Assembly: GCA_905197385.1 (NCBI GenBank)
Contig: CAJJYO010000048.1
Location: forward strand, 1 to 9,465
Direction: 5' to 3'
Length of the DNA: 9,465 bases
From: an uncultured Collinsella sp.
Lineage (GTDB): Bacteria; Actinomycetota; Coriobacteriia; Coriobacteriales; Coriobacteriaceae
Below the pieces are notes generated by a model. It saw nothing but the letters and a program-made list of their open reading frames with translations, was not told the origin of the DNA and ran no database searches. Positions 1 to 5,488 of this stretch are shown here, in pieces. How positions within the stretch are numbered: position 1 is the stretch's first letter; each line of letters opens with the position of its first letter. Both the position numbers and the translations under genes were made by a program.

Positions 1-651
1 GATTTCGCGCTGCTCGACGCGCGCGTCTTCGATGGAAAGCGTCTTGCGATATGCGTTGACGGCGGCGGGCATGCCGCCCACGATTTGGTATCGATGAAAC
101 AGGTTGAGCGCGGCTTGGTGTGCGGCGTAGGTCTCGAGCGTGTCGGCGTGGGCACGAACGGCATCGGCCATCTGCTCCTCGCCGAGCGCCCAGAGAAACT
201 CCTCGAACGACATGGGATGCATGGTCTCTTGGCGGACGCCACTGGGAAAAGGCAGCTTGCGCTTGCGCGTGGCGACGCCGAGCTGACTGCCGGTCGCGCA
301 TATGCGCCAGCCCGAACCCGAGAAAAAGCGAAGCGAGTTGAGCGCCCGTTCACAGAGCTGAACCTCGTCAAACAGGATGAATGCGGTTTCTTTGCGAATG
401 GGGGTGCGTTTATAGTCTGAGATTCGTGCCACGATGGTGTCAACGTCGTCGGTGGGGCAGTCGAACAGCGGGGCAATCAGCTCAAGATCGGTCTGAAAGT
501 CGAGTTTGACAAACGCATCGCCGGCGATTCGTCTGCCGATTTCCTCGGCAGCGTACGTTTTGCCCACGCGTCGTGCGCCACGGATGAGGAGGGGGCGCGA
601 GGCGTCCTTTGTCGCCCATGATTCGATAACGGATTCGATTGATCTGCGCAT
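1..651 (-). CDS. AAA-type ATP-binding protein, DUF4143 family, N-terminal part (cut by window edge)
   Basis: The reading frame is open for 217 codons from an ATG at 651 and leaves the window at base 1, so the C-terminal half is missing. Residues 25-32 form a Walker A loop (GARRVGKT), residues 90-98 a Walker B strand (AFILFDEVQ) and residues 119-125 a sensor-like ATGSQLG. MHPMSFEEFL (144-153) and YQIVGGMPAAV (188-198) are family hallmarks of the COG1373 ATPases that carry a C-terminal DUF4143 domain, which would lie outside the window. The ATG is preceded by GGAAAGG (659-665 on the minus strand) at 7 nt. An in-frame TGA lies eight codons upstream, so this start is secure. These ATPases are common and often multicopy in gut bacteria, and their cellular role is not established. 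The promoter region carries three phased palindromes, described separately. I saw no convincing -35/-10 pair. Confidence 0.9.
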   Translation of the reverse strand, partial: MRRSIESVIESWATKDASRPLLIRGARRVGKTYAAEEIGRRIAGDAFVKLDFQTDLELIAPLFDCPTDDVDTIVARISDYKRTPIRKETAFILFDEVQLCERALNSLRFFSGSGWRICATGSQLGVATRKRKLPFPSGVRQETMHPMSFEEFLWALGEEQMADAVRAHADTLETYAAHQAALNLFHRYQIVGGMPAAVNAYRKTLSIEDARVEQREI

Positions 652-672
652 GGGGCTGCCTTTCCAATTTCA

Positions 673-753
673 TGTACTTCAAATACATAGTTTAGTACGA
701 TTTCGTGTACTTGAAATACACGAAATCGTGGAAAAACGTGTATTTCAAGTACA
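673..753. repeat. Three 15-bp palindromes at 33-bp period upstream of the ATPase gene
   Basis: Three copies of TGTA-N-TT-S-AA-N-TACA lie at 673-687, 706-720 and 739-753. Start-to-start spacing is exactly 33 bp both times, close to three helical turns, so the copies would face the same side of the DNA. Copies 1 and 2 read in one orientation (TGTACTTSAAATACA); copy 3 is the exact reverse complement of copy 2. The first copy begins 8 bp beyond the ATPase ribosome binding site (659-665), so the array occupies the place where its promoter and leader must be. Such an arrangement suggests binding of a dimeric protein, either a repressor or the ATPase product itself. The binding role is inferred; the repeats are seen directly. 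Confidence 0.85.
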
Positions 754-759
754 CGAAAT
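698..759. repeat. Extended palindrome and 23-bp inverted repeat inside the array
   Basis: The middle copy sits in a larger palindrome: the 12-bp arms CGATTTCGTGTA (698-709) and TACACGAAATCG (717-728) match perfectly around a 7-bp centre. In addition, 700-722 is the perfect reverse complement of 737-759, giving a 23-bp inverted repeat with a 14-bp spacer. If transcribed toward the ATPase gene it could fold either as one long hairpin or as the shorter middle hairpin. It has no T-run on the ATPase side, so it does not look like an intrinsic terminator. Confidence 0.8.
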
Positions 760-863
760 TGAACCGCTGGAGCCTGCGGGCGGATAAACACTGCTCGTAT
801 GGTGTGGTTTTCATCGGACGCCCGCCGCGCTGAGCTGTACTTGCGCCTGCCTCGATCCCACCC

Positions 864-2129
864 CTATGCCTGCATCGAAGATTGTGCTGCCCGCTTGCGC
901 TCCCAGCGTGCCAGCTTGATCGTCACTAGCGTGAGTATCCAGGCTACGAGCGAGAATGCGGCGCCAACCGCGCCCACGTAGGCAATGCCAATCCCGCTTA
1001 CCACGGCGCCGCCCACCGCGGTGCCAAACGAAATGCCAACGTTAAATGCCATGGGCTCCACCGAACTCGCGAGCACCATCGATTTGGGATGGCGGCTGCG
1101 GGCCACGTCCATAAAGTGCGTGATGCACGAGACCGAAAACAGGTACATGAGCATCGCCAGGCTAAAGACAAAGACAAGCGCGAGGGGCATGGTGCCGCCA
1201 ACGGCAAACAGCCCAAACAGAGCCGCGGCCTGGAGCACAAACGTCACGAGCAGCGCCCTCATGCCAAAGCGCGCATCGATCCATCCGCCCAGGATGTTCG
1301 AGATCAGGCAGAACACGCCGTAGGCCATAAGGGTGGTGCTCGCCTGAACGGTGCCCATGCCCAGCACCTGCTCCAGATAGGGCGTCACGTAGCCGTAGAA
1401 CACATAGACCGAGCCCACGCCAAACAAGAAGATGAGCATGCCGGTGATGATGCTCGGCTCGCGCAGAAGCCCCGCCTGCTCGCGGAAGGTGGCAGGCTCG
1501 TCGGTTTGTCCGGCGCGCGGCATAAACGCCACGAGCGCGGCGCAGATCAGAACGGCGAAGGTCAGCGTGCCGTACATGGCAACGTGCCAGTCGAGCGTGT
1601 CGGCCACAAACTTGCCGATCGAGGTCACAAAGACCATCGCCACGGAGAATGCGCCGTACACCACCGAGATAGCGAGTGAGGTCTGCTGCGGGGACAGCAG
1701 CTCGGGGATATACGTCACGCCCACGGCGAGCAGTGCGCCCGAGACGGAGCCCAAGATGATGCGCGAGGCAAACAGCACTTGGAAGTTGGGCGCCAACGCC
1801 ATGACAAGATTACCGAGTACAAAGACAATGCTGTAGCACACGAGTAACTGGTAACGGCGGAAGCGTCCCGTGCTGAGCGCAAGCGCCGGCGTTGCGATGG
1901 CGTAGACGAGCGCGAACACGCTGATGAGTTGGCCTGCGGTGGCAAGTGAGATGCCGAGCTCCGTCGCCAGGTCGCTCTCGATGCCGATGACCACGAACTC
2001 CGAGCAGCCGAGCGAAAAGCCTAACAACACGAGCAGCGCTAGGCAGAGGTTGGTGCGCGCGGGGGAAAGCGCGGCAGCGGTTGATGCTGTTGTGGACGAG
2101 GTTGCGGTGGTCAAGGCGGTTGCTCCCAT
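864..2129 (-). CDS. MFS transporter, DHA1 family (AraJ/YdhP-like exporter)
   Basis: This 421-residue protein is a major facilitator superfamily transporter of normal length, expected in the cytoplasmic membrane with about 12 membrane segments. Residues 1-26 are a hydrophilic Thr/Ser/Ala-rich tail. The first membrane segment runs from about 28 and leads into GCSEFVVIGI (41-50) and TAGQLISVFALVYA (64-77), a pattern typical of the AraJ, YdhP and PbuE branch of DHA1. TGRFRRYQLL (87-96) takes the place of the loop 2-3 motif A, without its usual Asp. Members of this branch export sugars, purines or drugs; the substrate cannot be told from sequence. No ribosome binding site precedes the ATG and no other ATG lies near it, but a promoter sits directly in front, so the mRNA is probably leaderless. 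The gene reads divergently from the NUDIX gene and in the same direction as the ATPase, with a 212-bp gap. No clear terminator follows it. Confidence 0.92.
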   Translation of the reverse strand: MGATALTTATSSTTASTAAALSPARTNLCLALLVLLGFSLGCSEFVVIGIESDLATELGISLATAGQLISVFALVYAIATPALALSTGRFRRYQLLVCYSIVFVLGNLVMALAPNFQVLFASRIILGSVSGALLAVGVTYIPELLSPQQTSLAISVVYGAFSVAMVFVTSIGKFVADTLDWHVAMYGTLTFAVLICAALVAFMPRAGQTDEPATFREQAGLLREPSIITGMLIFLFGVGSVYVFYGYVTPYLEQVLGMGTVQASTTLMAYGVFCLISNILGGWIDARFGMRALLVTFVLQAAALFGLFAVGGTMPLALVFVFSLAMLMYLFSVSCITHFMDVARSRHPKSMVLASSVEPMAFNVGISFGTAVGGAVVSGIGIAYVGAVGAAFSLVAWILTLVTIKLARWERKRAAQSSMQA

Positions 2130-2134
2130 GTTGC

Positions 2135-2163
2135 GTTATATGAGCTAGATTCAGTCTCTGCAA
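2135..2163 (-). promoter_or_regulatory. Sigma70-type promoter of the MFS gene, probably leaderless
   Basis: On the minus strand TTGCAG (2163-2158) and TATAAC (2140-2135) are separated by 17 bp. Transcription would start about 5 to 8 bases after the -10 box, that is around bases 2131-2128, on or next to the ATG at 2129. No Shine-Dalgarno sequence exists between the -10 box and the ATG. Both facts point to a leaderless transcript, which is common in actinobacteria. Confidence 0.6.
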
Positions 2164-2170
2164 TTCTAGC
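2144..2170. promoter_or_regulatory. Imperfect palindrome over the MFS -35 box
   Basis: GCTAGATT (2144-2151) pairs with AATTCTAGC (2162-2170) with one bulged base. The repeat spans the -35 hexamer (2158-2163) and part of the spacer of the MFS promoter, which is where a repressor could act. The arms are short and chance is not excluded. Confidence 0.3.
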
Positions 2171-2194
2171 AGAATACGACAAGAAGCAGCGCCT

Positions 2195-2223
2195 TTGTCA
2201 CGGTCTGCGCTTGCCTGTATAGT
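2195..2223 (+). promoter_or_regulatory. Sigma70-type promoter of the NUDIX gene
   Basis: TTGTCA (2195-2200) and TATAGT (2218-2223) are separated by exactly 17 bp, close to the housekeeping consensus. Transcription would start near 2230 and leave a leader of about 45 nt that ends in the AGGAG ribosome binding site at 2266-2270. This promoter lies back to back with the MFS promoter; the two -35 boxes are 31 bp apart. Confidence 0.65.
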
Positions 2224-2235
2224 CGCAATACAGGC
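2213..2235. promoter_or_regulatory. Perfect 8-bp inverted repeat over the -10 box and transcript start
   Basis: GCCTGTAT (2213-2220) and ATACAGGC (2228-2235) are perfect inverted copies around a 7-bp centre. The repeat covers the -10 hexamer and the expected start site of the NUDIX gene promoter, the classic position of a repressor operator. The regulator is not encoded in an obvious way in the window. Confidence 0.45.
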
Positions 2236-2275
2236 GAAGATGGTCTCAGGTACATCGCGGGCGACAGGAGATCCC

Positions 2276-3223
2276 ATGGGTATGCACACGACAAAGGTTG
2301 CAGTGGGCGAGGGCAAGTTTACGCTCGAGGCCCAGCTGACGGTGACGCCGCGAGGCATGGCGGTGTACGCCTGCTCGCCGGAGTTCGCACACCTGGGCGC
2401 CACGGCGCAGGCCATTCCGCGTCCCGAGCCCGGACGCACGGCGACTGTGAGCATCCTTGCCGTTCCGTGCCATCGCGACGAGATCCCGGCGCACGACATT
2501 GCGGCGGCGCTCGCTACGCGCTTTGGTGTGCCGGTAACCGCAAGCATGGGTTTTCATGTTGAACAGGCGAGCAAGGACGACTTGCAGCGCGTGCTCAATA
2601 CCACGAAGGAGCTCATCGTCGCGCTCGAAGAAACCGCGGCCCGCATCTTGCGCGCCGGCTGGGATGAGGGCGGTGCGGGTGCCGAGGTCGTGGCGGTCGA
2701 TGCCGCGACGGGCAAAGCGCTCGCTCCCGTCGATCGCATCAAAGCTCATACCGGCGAGGGTATCCTGCACCAAGCATTCCTGACGCTTCTGGTCGAGGGC
2801 CAGGGCGAAAACATGCGCCTGCTGCTCTGTCGCCGCAGCCCGCTCAAGCGCCTGTGGGGCGGGGTGCTGGCCGATAGCTGCGCCGGCCATCCGCTCCCGG
2901 GGGAGGGCGTCGCCGCCGCGACGGCGCGTCGCATCAACGAAGAGCTCGGCATCATGCGCGAGCCGGACGAGCTCAAGCATCTGGGGCACGTGGTGTACCG
3001 CGAGGATCACGGCGACGGCCGCTGTGAGTGCGAATGGTGCGAGGTCTACCTGGCCCGTGTTAAGCCGGGCGAGCTGCACATCAACCAAGAGGAAATATCG
3101 GAAGTACGCCGCGTGGCCCTCTCCGAGCTCGACGGCTATCTGCAAGGTCATCCCGAGCAGTTGGCCCCCTGGCTCCCCGAGGCCCTCCGCGATCCGTCTA
3201 TCCGCACGGCCCTCGCCATGTAA
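2276..3223 (+). CDS. Two-domain protein: N-terminal LpdD-like (?) domain plus isopentenyl-diphosphate isomerase-type NUDIX domain
   Basis: The product has 315 residues if it starts at ATG 2276, five bases after AGGAG (2266-2270). A longer in-frame version from 2195 would begin inside the promoter and is unlikely. Residues 136-315 align well with type 1 IPP isomerases (IPP to DMAPP, cytoplasmic). AHTGEGILH carries His158 and His165, GHP carries His205, and ECE carries Glu251 and Glu253; these match the five metal ligands of the E. coli enzyme. Trp299 also matches. The catalytic cysteine position (E. coli Cys67) is Ala203, with a cysteine one residue earlier (Cys202), and a nearby Trp is Leu198. 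Isomerase activity is therefore uncertain. E. coli Idi has about 180 residues, so residues 1-135 are extra. CHRDEIPAHDI (65-75) and GFHVEQASKDDL (92-103) recall small LpdD-type prenylated-flavin chaperones, but this is from memory. Alternatives are a YfcD-like NUDIX hydrolase or an unrelated N-terminal domain. Confidence 0.8.
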   Translation: MGMHTTKVAVGEGKFTLEAQLTVTPRGMAVYACSPEFAHLGATAQAIPRPEPGRTATVSILAVPCHRDEIPAHDIAAALATRFGVPVTASMGFHVEQASKDDLQRVLNTTKELIVALEETAARILRAGWDEGGAGAEVVAVDAATGKALAPVDRIKAHTGEGILHQAFLTLLVEGQGENMRLLLCRRSPLKRLWGGVLADSCAGHPLPGEGVAAATARRINEELGIMREPDELKHLGHVVYREDHGDGRCECEWCEVYLARVKPGELHINQEEISEVRRVALSELDGYLQGHPEQLAPWLPEALRDPSIRTALAM

Positions 3224-3239
3224 TCGCTGCCCAAACCAT

Positions 3240-3300
3240 CACAACATTCGATGAAAATCTCGAAAACGAGGAAAAGCGTCGAATGTTGTGACGCTTTTCC
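3240..3300 (+). terminator. Overlapping hairpins after the NUDIX gene, terminator or attenuator-like
   Basis: Two perfect stems compete for the same bases. Stem A pairs CACAACATTCGA (3240-3251) with TCGAATGTTGTG (3279-3290). Stem B pairs GGAAAAGCGTC (3270-3280) with GACGCTTTTCC (3290-3300) around a 9-nt loop. Stem A also encloses a small CTCG-AAAA-CGAG hairpin (3259-3270). Stem B looks like an intrinsic terminator whose T residues fall within the arm, but the bases after it (TGTCTGTG) are not a clean T-run, so termination may be partial. Confidence 0.6.
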
Positions 3301-3382
3301 TGTCTGTGCCGGCGAGCTCCCGTGTCATCTGGGGGTATAAGGCTAGCAAGTGTTTATTTGCGAGGCCAAGGGGGCGCCCCGT

Positions 3383-4252
3383 ATGGATATCGATAACTTT
3401 GAATGGTGGTATAGCGAGGGCGAGGCTCCGGACGAAGAGTGGGACGAGCCCGCGCCGTGTGACGTGTCGAGCGACGAGGACGAGACCGGCAACGATGCCG
3501 GTGTCGAGCCTGAAGCCGCCTCCGATGCCGCCGAACCCCTAACCTTTGAACAGGCTTGGGCCCAGGCCGAGGCCGACGAGGCGAAGGCCGATGCCACGGC
3601 CACGCTCGGCGAGCCGGCTGATATGTCGATCTCGCCGGCAAAGACCCCACAGCCGCGCCATACCATCGACCCCGGCAGCACGGCATCCTTCAGCATACTC
3701 GACGTGCCCGCGCAGGGTGCCCAGGCGCCCGCCCCCACCCATCGCCCCAACCTGGCTCGCGAGGAAGACGCGGGCCGTCGCTCTCCGCTCGGCCCCATTC
3801 TCATCGCCTTTATGGCCGGCGTCATCGCTTGCTCGGCGATCGGCAGCATCTGGGGTCATGTCGAGCAGCAGCGCCAAGACGCCGCCAAGGTCGAGATGTC
3901 TGTCGAGCAATCGCTCAGCCGCACGCGCTCGGTGCATGTATCGGTCGAGGTCAAGGACGGCGCGACGTGGGACACCGCGCGCGGCGACAGCCAGATGCTC
4001 GTCCATATCGTGGGTCGCACGCTCAAGGGGCAAGCGATCGACGAGTACCAATACGTCAATTCCGAAGGTGACGGCATCGAGCTCAAGCCCGGCGACTACG
4101 AGCTCACGGTCGATGAGCCGCCCGTCGCCACCGACGGCACGCGTTACCGTGCCTCAAAGCGCATGGTTCCGGTGAGTTTTAATTCACAGGCGCCCGATAC
4201 GGTCGATAGCACGCCGCAGGGCGGGTTTGACCTTTACGCTATTGCTCAATAA
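3383..4252 (+). CDS. Single-pass membrane protein of unknown function with acidic cytoplasmic tail
   Basis: I do not recognise this 289-residue protein. The ATG at 3383 follows AAGGGGG (3368-3374) at 8 nt and gives MDIDNFEWWY; an in-frame GTG at 3350 lacks a well-placed ribosome binding site. Residues 1-80 are very rich in Asp and Glu, and 82-134 are Pro/Ala-rich and probably disordered. One hydrophobic segment spans about 135-158 (start SPLGPILIAF), preceded by Arg132-Arg133, so the N-terminus is probably inside and the C-terminal 130 residues outside. There is no cleavable signal peptide. A short helix (160-180) follows. Residues 183-268 look like beta strands; ELKPGDYELTVDEPP (233-247) resembles the strand-turn-strand of carboxypeptidase-regulatory or SpaA-type Ig folds. 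A cell-envelope role is a guess. A TATAAG at 3336-3341 could be a -10 box, but no -35 box fits. The gene is followed after 79 bp by the epimerase, with no terminator between. Confidence 0.8.
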   Translation: MDIDNFEWWYSEGEAPDEEWDEPAPCDVSSDEDETGNDAGVEPEAASDAAEPLTFEQAWAQAEADEAKADATATLGEPADMSISPAKTPQPRHTIDPGSTASFSILDVPAQGAQAPAPTHRPNLAREEDAGRRSPLGPILIAFMAGVIACSAIGSIWGHVEQQRQDAAKVEMSVEQSLSRTRSVHVSVEVKDGATWDTARGDSQMLVHIVGRTLKGQAIDEYQYVNSEGDGIELKPGDYELTVDEPPVATDGTRYRASKRMVPVSFNSQAPDTVDSTPQGGFDLYAIAQ

Positions 4253-4331
4253 CTGCACCTGTCGCTCAACCCCGCTGCCAAGAGTGGGACAATAGCCCTC
4301 GACACCGTTGTTTACTATTGGAGGAAGTAGC

Positions 4332-5225
4332 ATGTCCACCGTCACTACCATCAAGCGCGGCGGCCTCATCGCGGCCATCGATTCCATGGGCGCCCAGCTC
4401 ACGAGCCTTGCCCTCAACGGCAACGAGTATCTGTGGCAGGGCGACCCGGCCTTTTGGGGCAAGCATGCGCCTATCCTGTTCCCCATCGTGGGATCGCTGC
4501 GCAACAACATGGCGACATCTGCGGCCGGCACCTGCGAGATGCCGCGCCACGGACTCGCTCGCATCGTCGAGCACAAGTTGGTCGAGGTTTCGGAGGACGG
4601 CTCCTCGGTAACGTACGAGATCACTGACACGCCCGAGTCGCTCAAGGCGTTCCCGTTCCACTTTAAGCTCAACATGACCTATGCCCTGACCGGCGACGCC
4701 ACGCTCACGCAGACCTTTGCCGTCACCAACACCGGCGACGTGGCCCTGCCGTTCTCGGTGGGCGGTCATCCTGCATTCAACGTGCCCGCCCCCGGTGCCG
4801 AAGACGAGGCGTTCGAGGATTACGAGCTGGCGTTTACCGAGGCTTGGACTAACGAGGCTCCCATCATCACGCCCGACGGTCTTATGACGTTCGAGGGTAG
4901 CTACAAGGCTCCCGATAACTCGGACGTGCTGCCCATTACGCACCGCAGCTTCGATAACGATGCCATCATGTTCACCGATACCCCGGGCTCCACGCTCACG
5001 CTGCGCGGTCGCAAGTCGGGCCACGGCGTCAAGATCGACTTTGAGGGCTTTAAGTACATCGGCGTGTGGTCTGCCGCCAACGACGCCCCGTTTGTGGCGC
5101 TCGAGCCCTGGACCGGTCACACCACCATGGACACCGAGGACGACGTTTTTGAGCACAAGGTCAACACGATCACGCTGGCGCCGGGCGAGACGGACAAGCG
5201 CAGTTTTAGCGTTACCTTGCTCTAG
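4332..5225 (+). CDS. Aldose 1-epimerase family protein, LacX type
   Basis: This 297-residue protein has the length and motifs of LacX-type galactose mutarotase-like proteins, which interconvert anomers of sugars or sugar phosphates in the cytoplasm. Visible landmarks are LFPIVGSL (49-56), HGLAR (73-77), FPFHFKLNM (107-115), VGGHPAFNVP (143-152) with His146 as the likely general acid, and APFVALEPWTG (252-262) with Glu258 as the likely base. The start at ATG 4332 is chosen because GGAGG (4320-4324) lies 7 nt upstream; an in-frame TTG at 4308 would place the ribosome binding site inside the gene. I see no convincing promoter in the 79-bp gap, so it may be co-transcribed with the membrane protein gene. 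The real substrate is unknown; many homologues lie outside lactose or galactose operons, as here. Confidence 0.92.
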   Translation: MSTVTTIKRGGLIAAIDSMGAQLTSLALNGNEYLWQGDPAFWGKHAPILFPIVGSLRNNMATSAAGTCEMPRHGLARIVEHKLVEVSEDGSSVTYEITDTPESLKAFPFHFKLNMTYALTGDATLTQTFAVTNTGDVALPFSVGGHPAFNVPAPGAEDEAFEDYELAFTEAWTNEAPIITPDGLMTFEGSYKAPDNSDVLPITHRSFDNDAIMFTDTPGSTLTLRGRKSGHGVKIDFEGFKYIGVWSAANDAPFVALEPWTGHTTMDTEDDVFEHKVNTITLAPGETDKRSFSVTLL

Positions 5226-5251
5226 AGGTTCCGCCGCTCGGTCGATGCTGC

Positions 5252-5350
5252 GCGTCGTCCAGAGCGACAAGTTGTCATTCAAAAGGCAAGGCATAGACCT
5301 TCTGGTCATGCCTTGCCTTTTTCATGCCACTTGTTCGCTCTGGACGTCGC
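5252..5350. repeat. Long inverted repeat enclosing the epimerase terminator
   Basis: GTCCAGAGCGACAAGT (5257-5272) matches the reverse complement of 5329-5345 except for one extra base. After a single T-T mismatch the pairing continues for three more bases on each side (5252-5254 with 5348-5350). The arms total about 20 bp and flank a 56-bp core that itself contains the terminator hairpin. The result is either an extended terminator stem or a small element with terminal inverted repeats. No target-site duplication is evident. Confidence 0.65.
5281..5322 (+). terminator. Strong intrinsic terminator after the epimerase gene
   Basis: AAAAGGCAAGGCAT (5281-5294) pairs perfectly with ATGCCTTGCCTTTT (5308-5321), and GACC (5296-5299) pairs with GGTC (5304-5307) around a TTCT loop. 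One A (5295) is bulged. The hairpin has 18 base pairs and ends in TTTTT (5318-5322). It starts about 55 bp after the epimerase stop codon and separates that gene from the ABC importer operon. Confidence 0.9.
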
Positions 5351-5445
5351 TCGCCGGCATTGCCAAAACATCGGCGTCCCCAATGACTACCGCGTGTCTA
5401 TTAATTTTTCGAGCTTGTGCTGCGCTGCTAGTTGCTGGCGTATAT

Positions 5446-5477
5446 CCTGTTAAGTCGTCAGCATACGATTCAACAGG
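5446..5477. promoter_or_regulatory. Inverted repeat reaching into the binding-protein ribosome binding site
   Basis: CCTGTTAAGTCGT (5446-5458) pairs with ACGATTCAACAGG (5465-5477) around a CAGCAT loop. The pairing has one A-C mismatch and one G-T wobble. The right arm contains the first two bases of GGGAAGG (5476-5482), the ribosome binding site of the next gene. The repeat could be a DNA operator or an RNA hairpin that partly covers the binding site. A TATATC at 5441-5446 could be a -10 box, but a -35 partner at good spacing is missing. Confidence 0.45.
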
Positions 5478-5488
5478 GAAGGCAGATT

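Noticed and set aside
673..753. The three regularly spaced repeats as a CRISPR array
   Set aside because: The repeats are only 15 bp, palindromic and of mixed orientation, with 18-bp gaps and no cas genes. Binding sites explain them better.
776..826. GCGGGCG and CGCCCGC as a terminator between the MFS and ATPase genes
   Set aside because: The arms are 7 bp with a loop of nearly 40 bases and no T-run, so pairing by chance in GC-rich DNA is likely.
1089..1679. A 196-codon plus-strand open frame inside the MFS gene
   Set aside because: Its translation is dominated by His, Arg, Gly and Ala and is antisense to membrane segments of a normal MFS protein.
2215..2233. A LexA (SOS) box, because CTGT and ACAG flank the centre
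   Set aside because: The gap between CTGT and ACAG is 11 bp instead of the 8 bp of the E. coli type, and actinobacterial LexA sites have a different sequence.
2246..3151. A 301-codon minus-strand open frame over the NUDIX gene
   Set aside because: The plus-strand frame carries the isomerase-type motifs and a proper ribosome binding site; the antisense frame shows neither.
4253..4331. A promoter for the epimerase gene (TACTAT at 4313-4318)
   Set aside because: No -35 box lies at a usable distance, and the transcript would start inside the ribosome binding site.
4266..5309. A 347-codon minus-strand open frame over the epimerase gene
   Set aside because: It is antisense to a well-supported LacX-type gene, is rich in Arg, Gly and Val, and runs through the terminator. 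It is a shadow frame.
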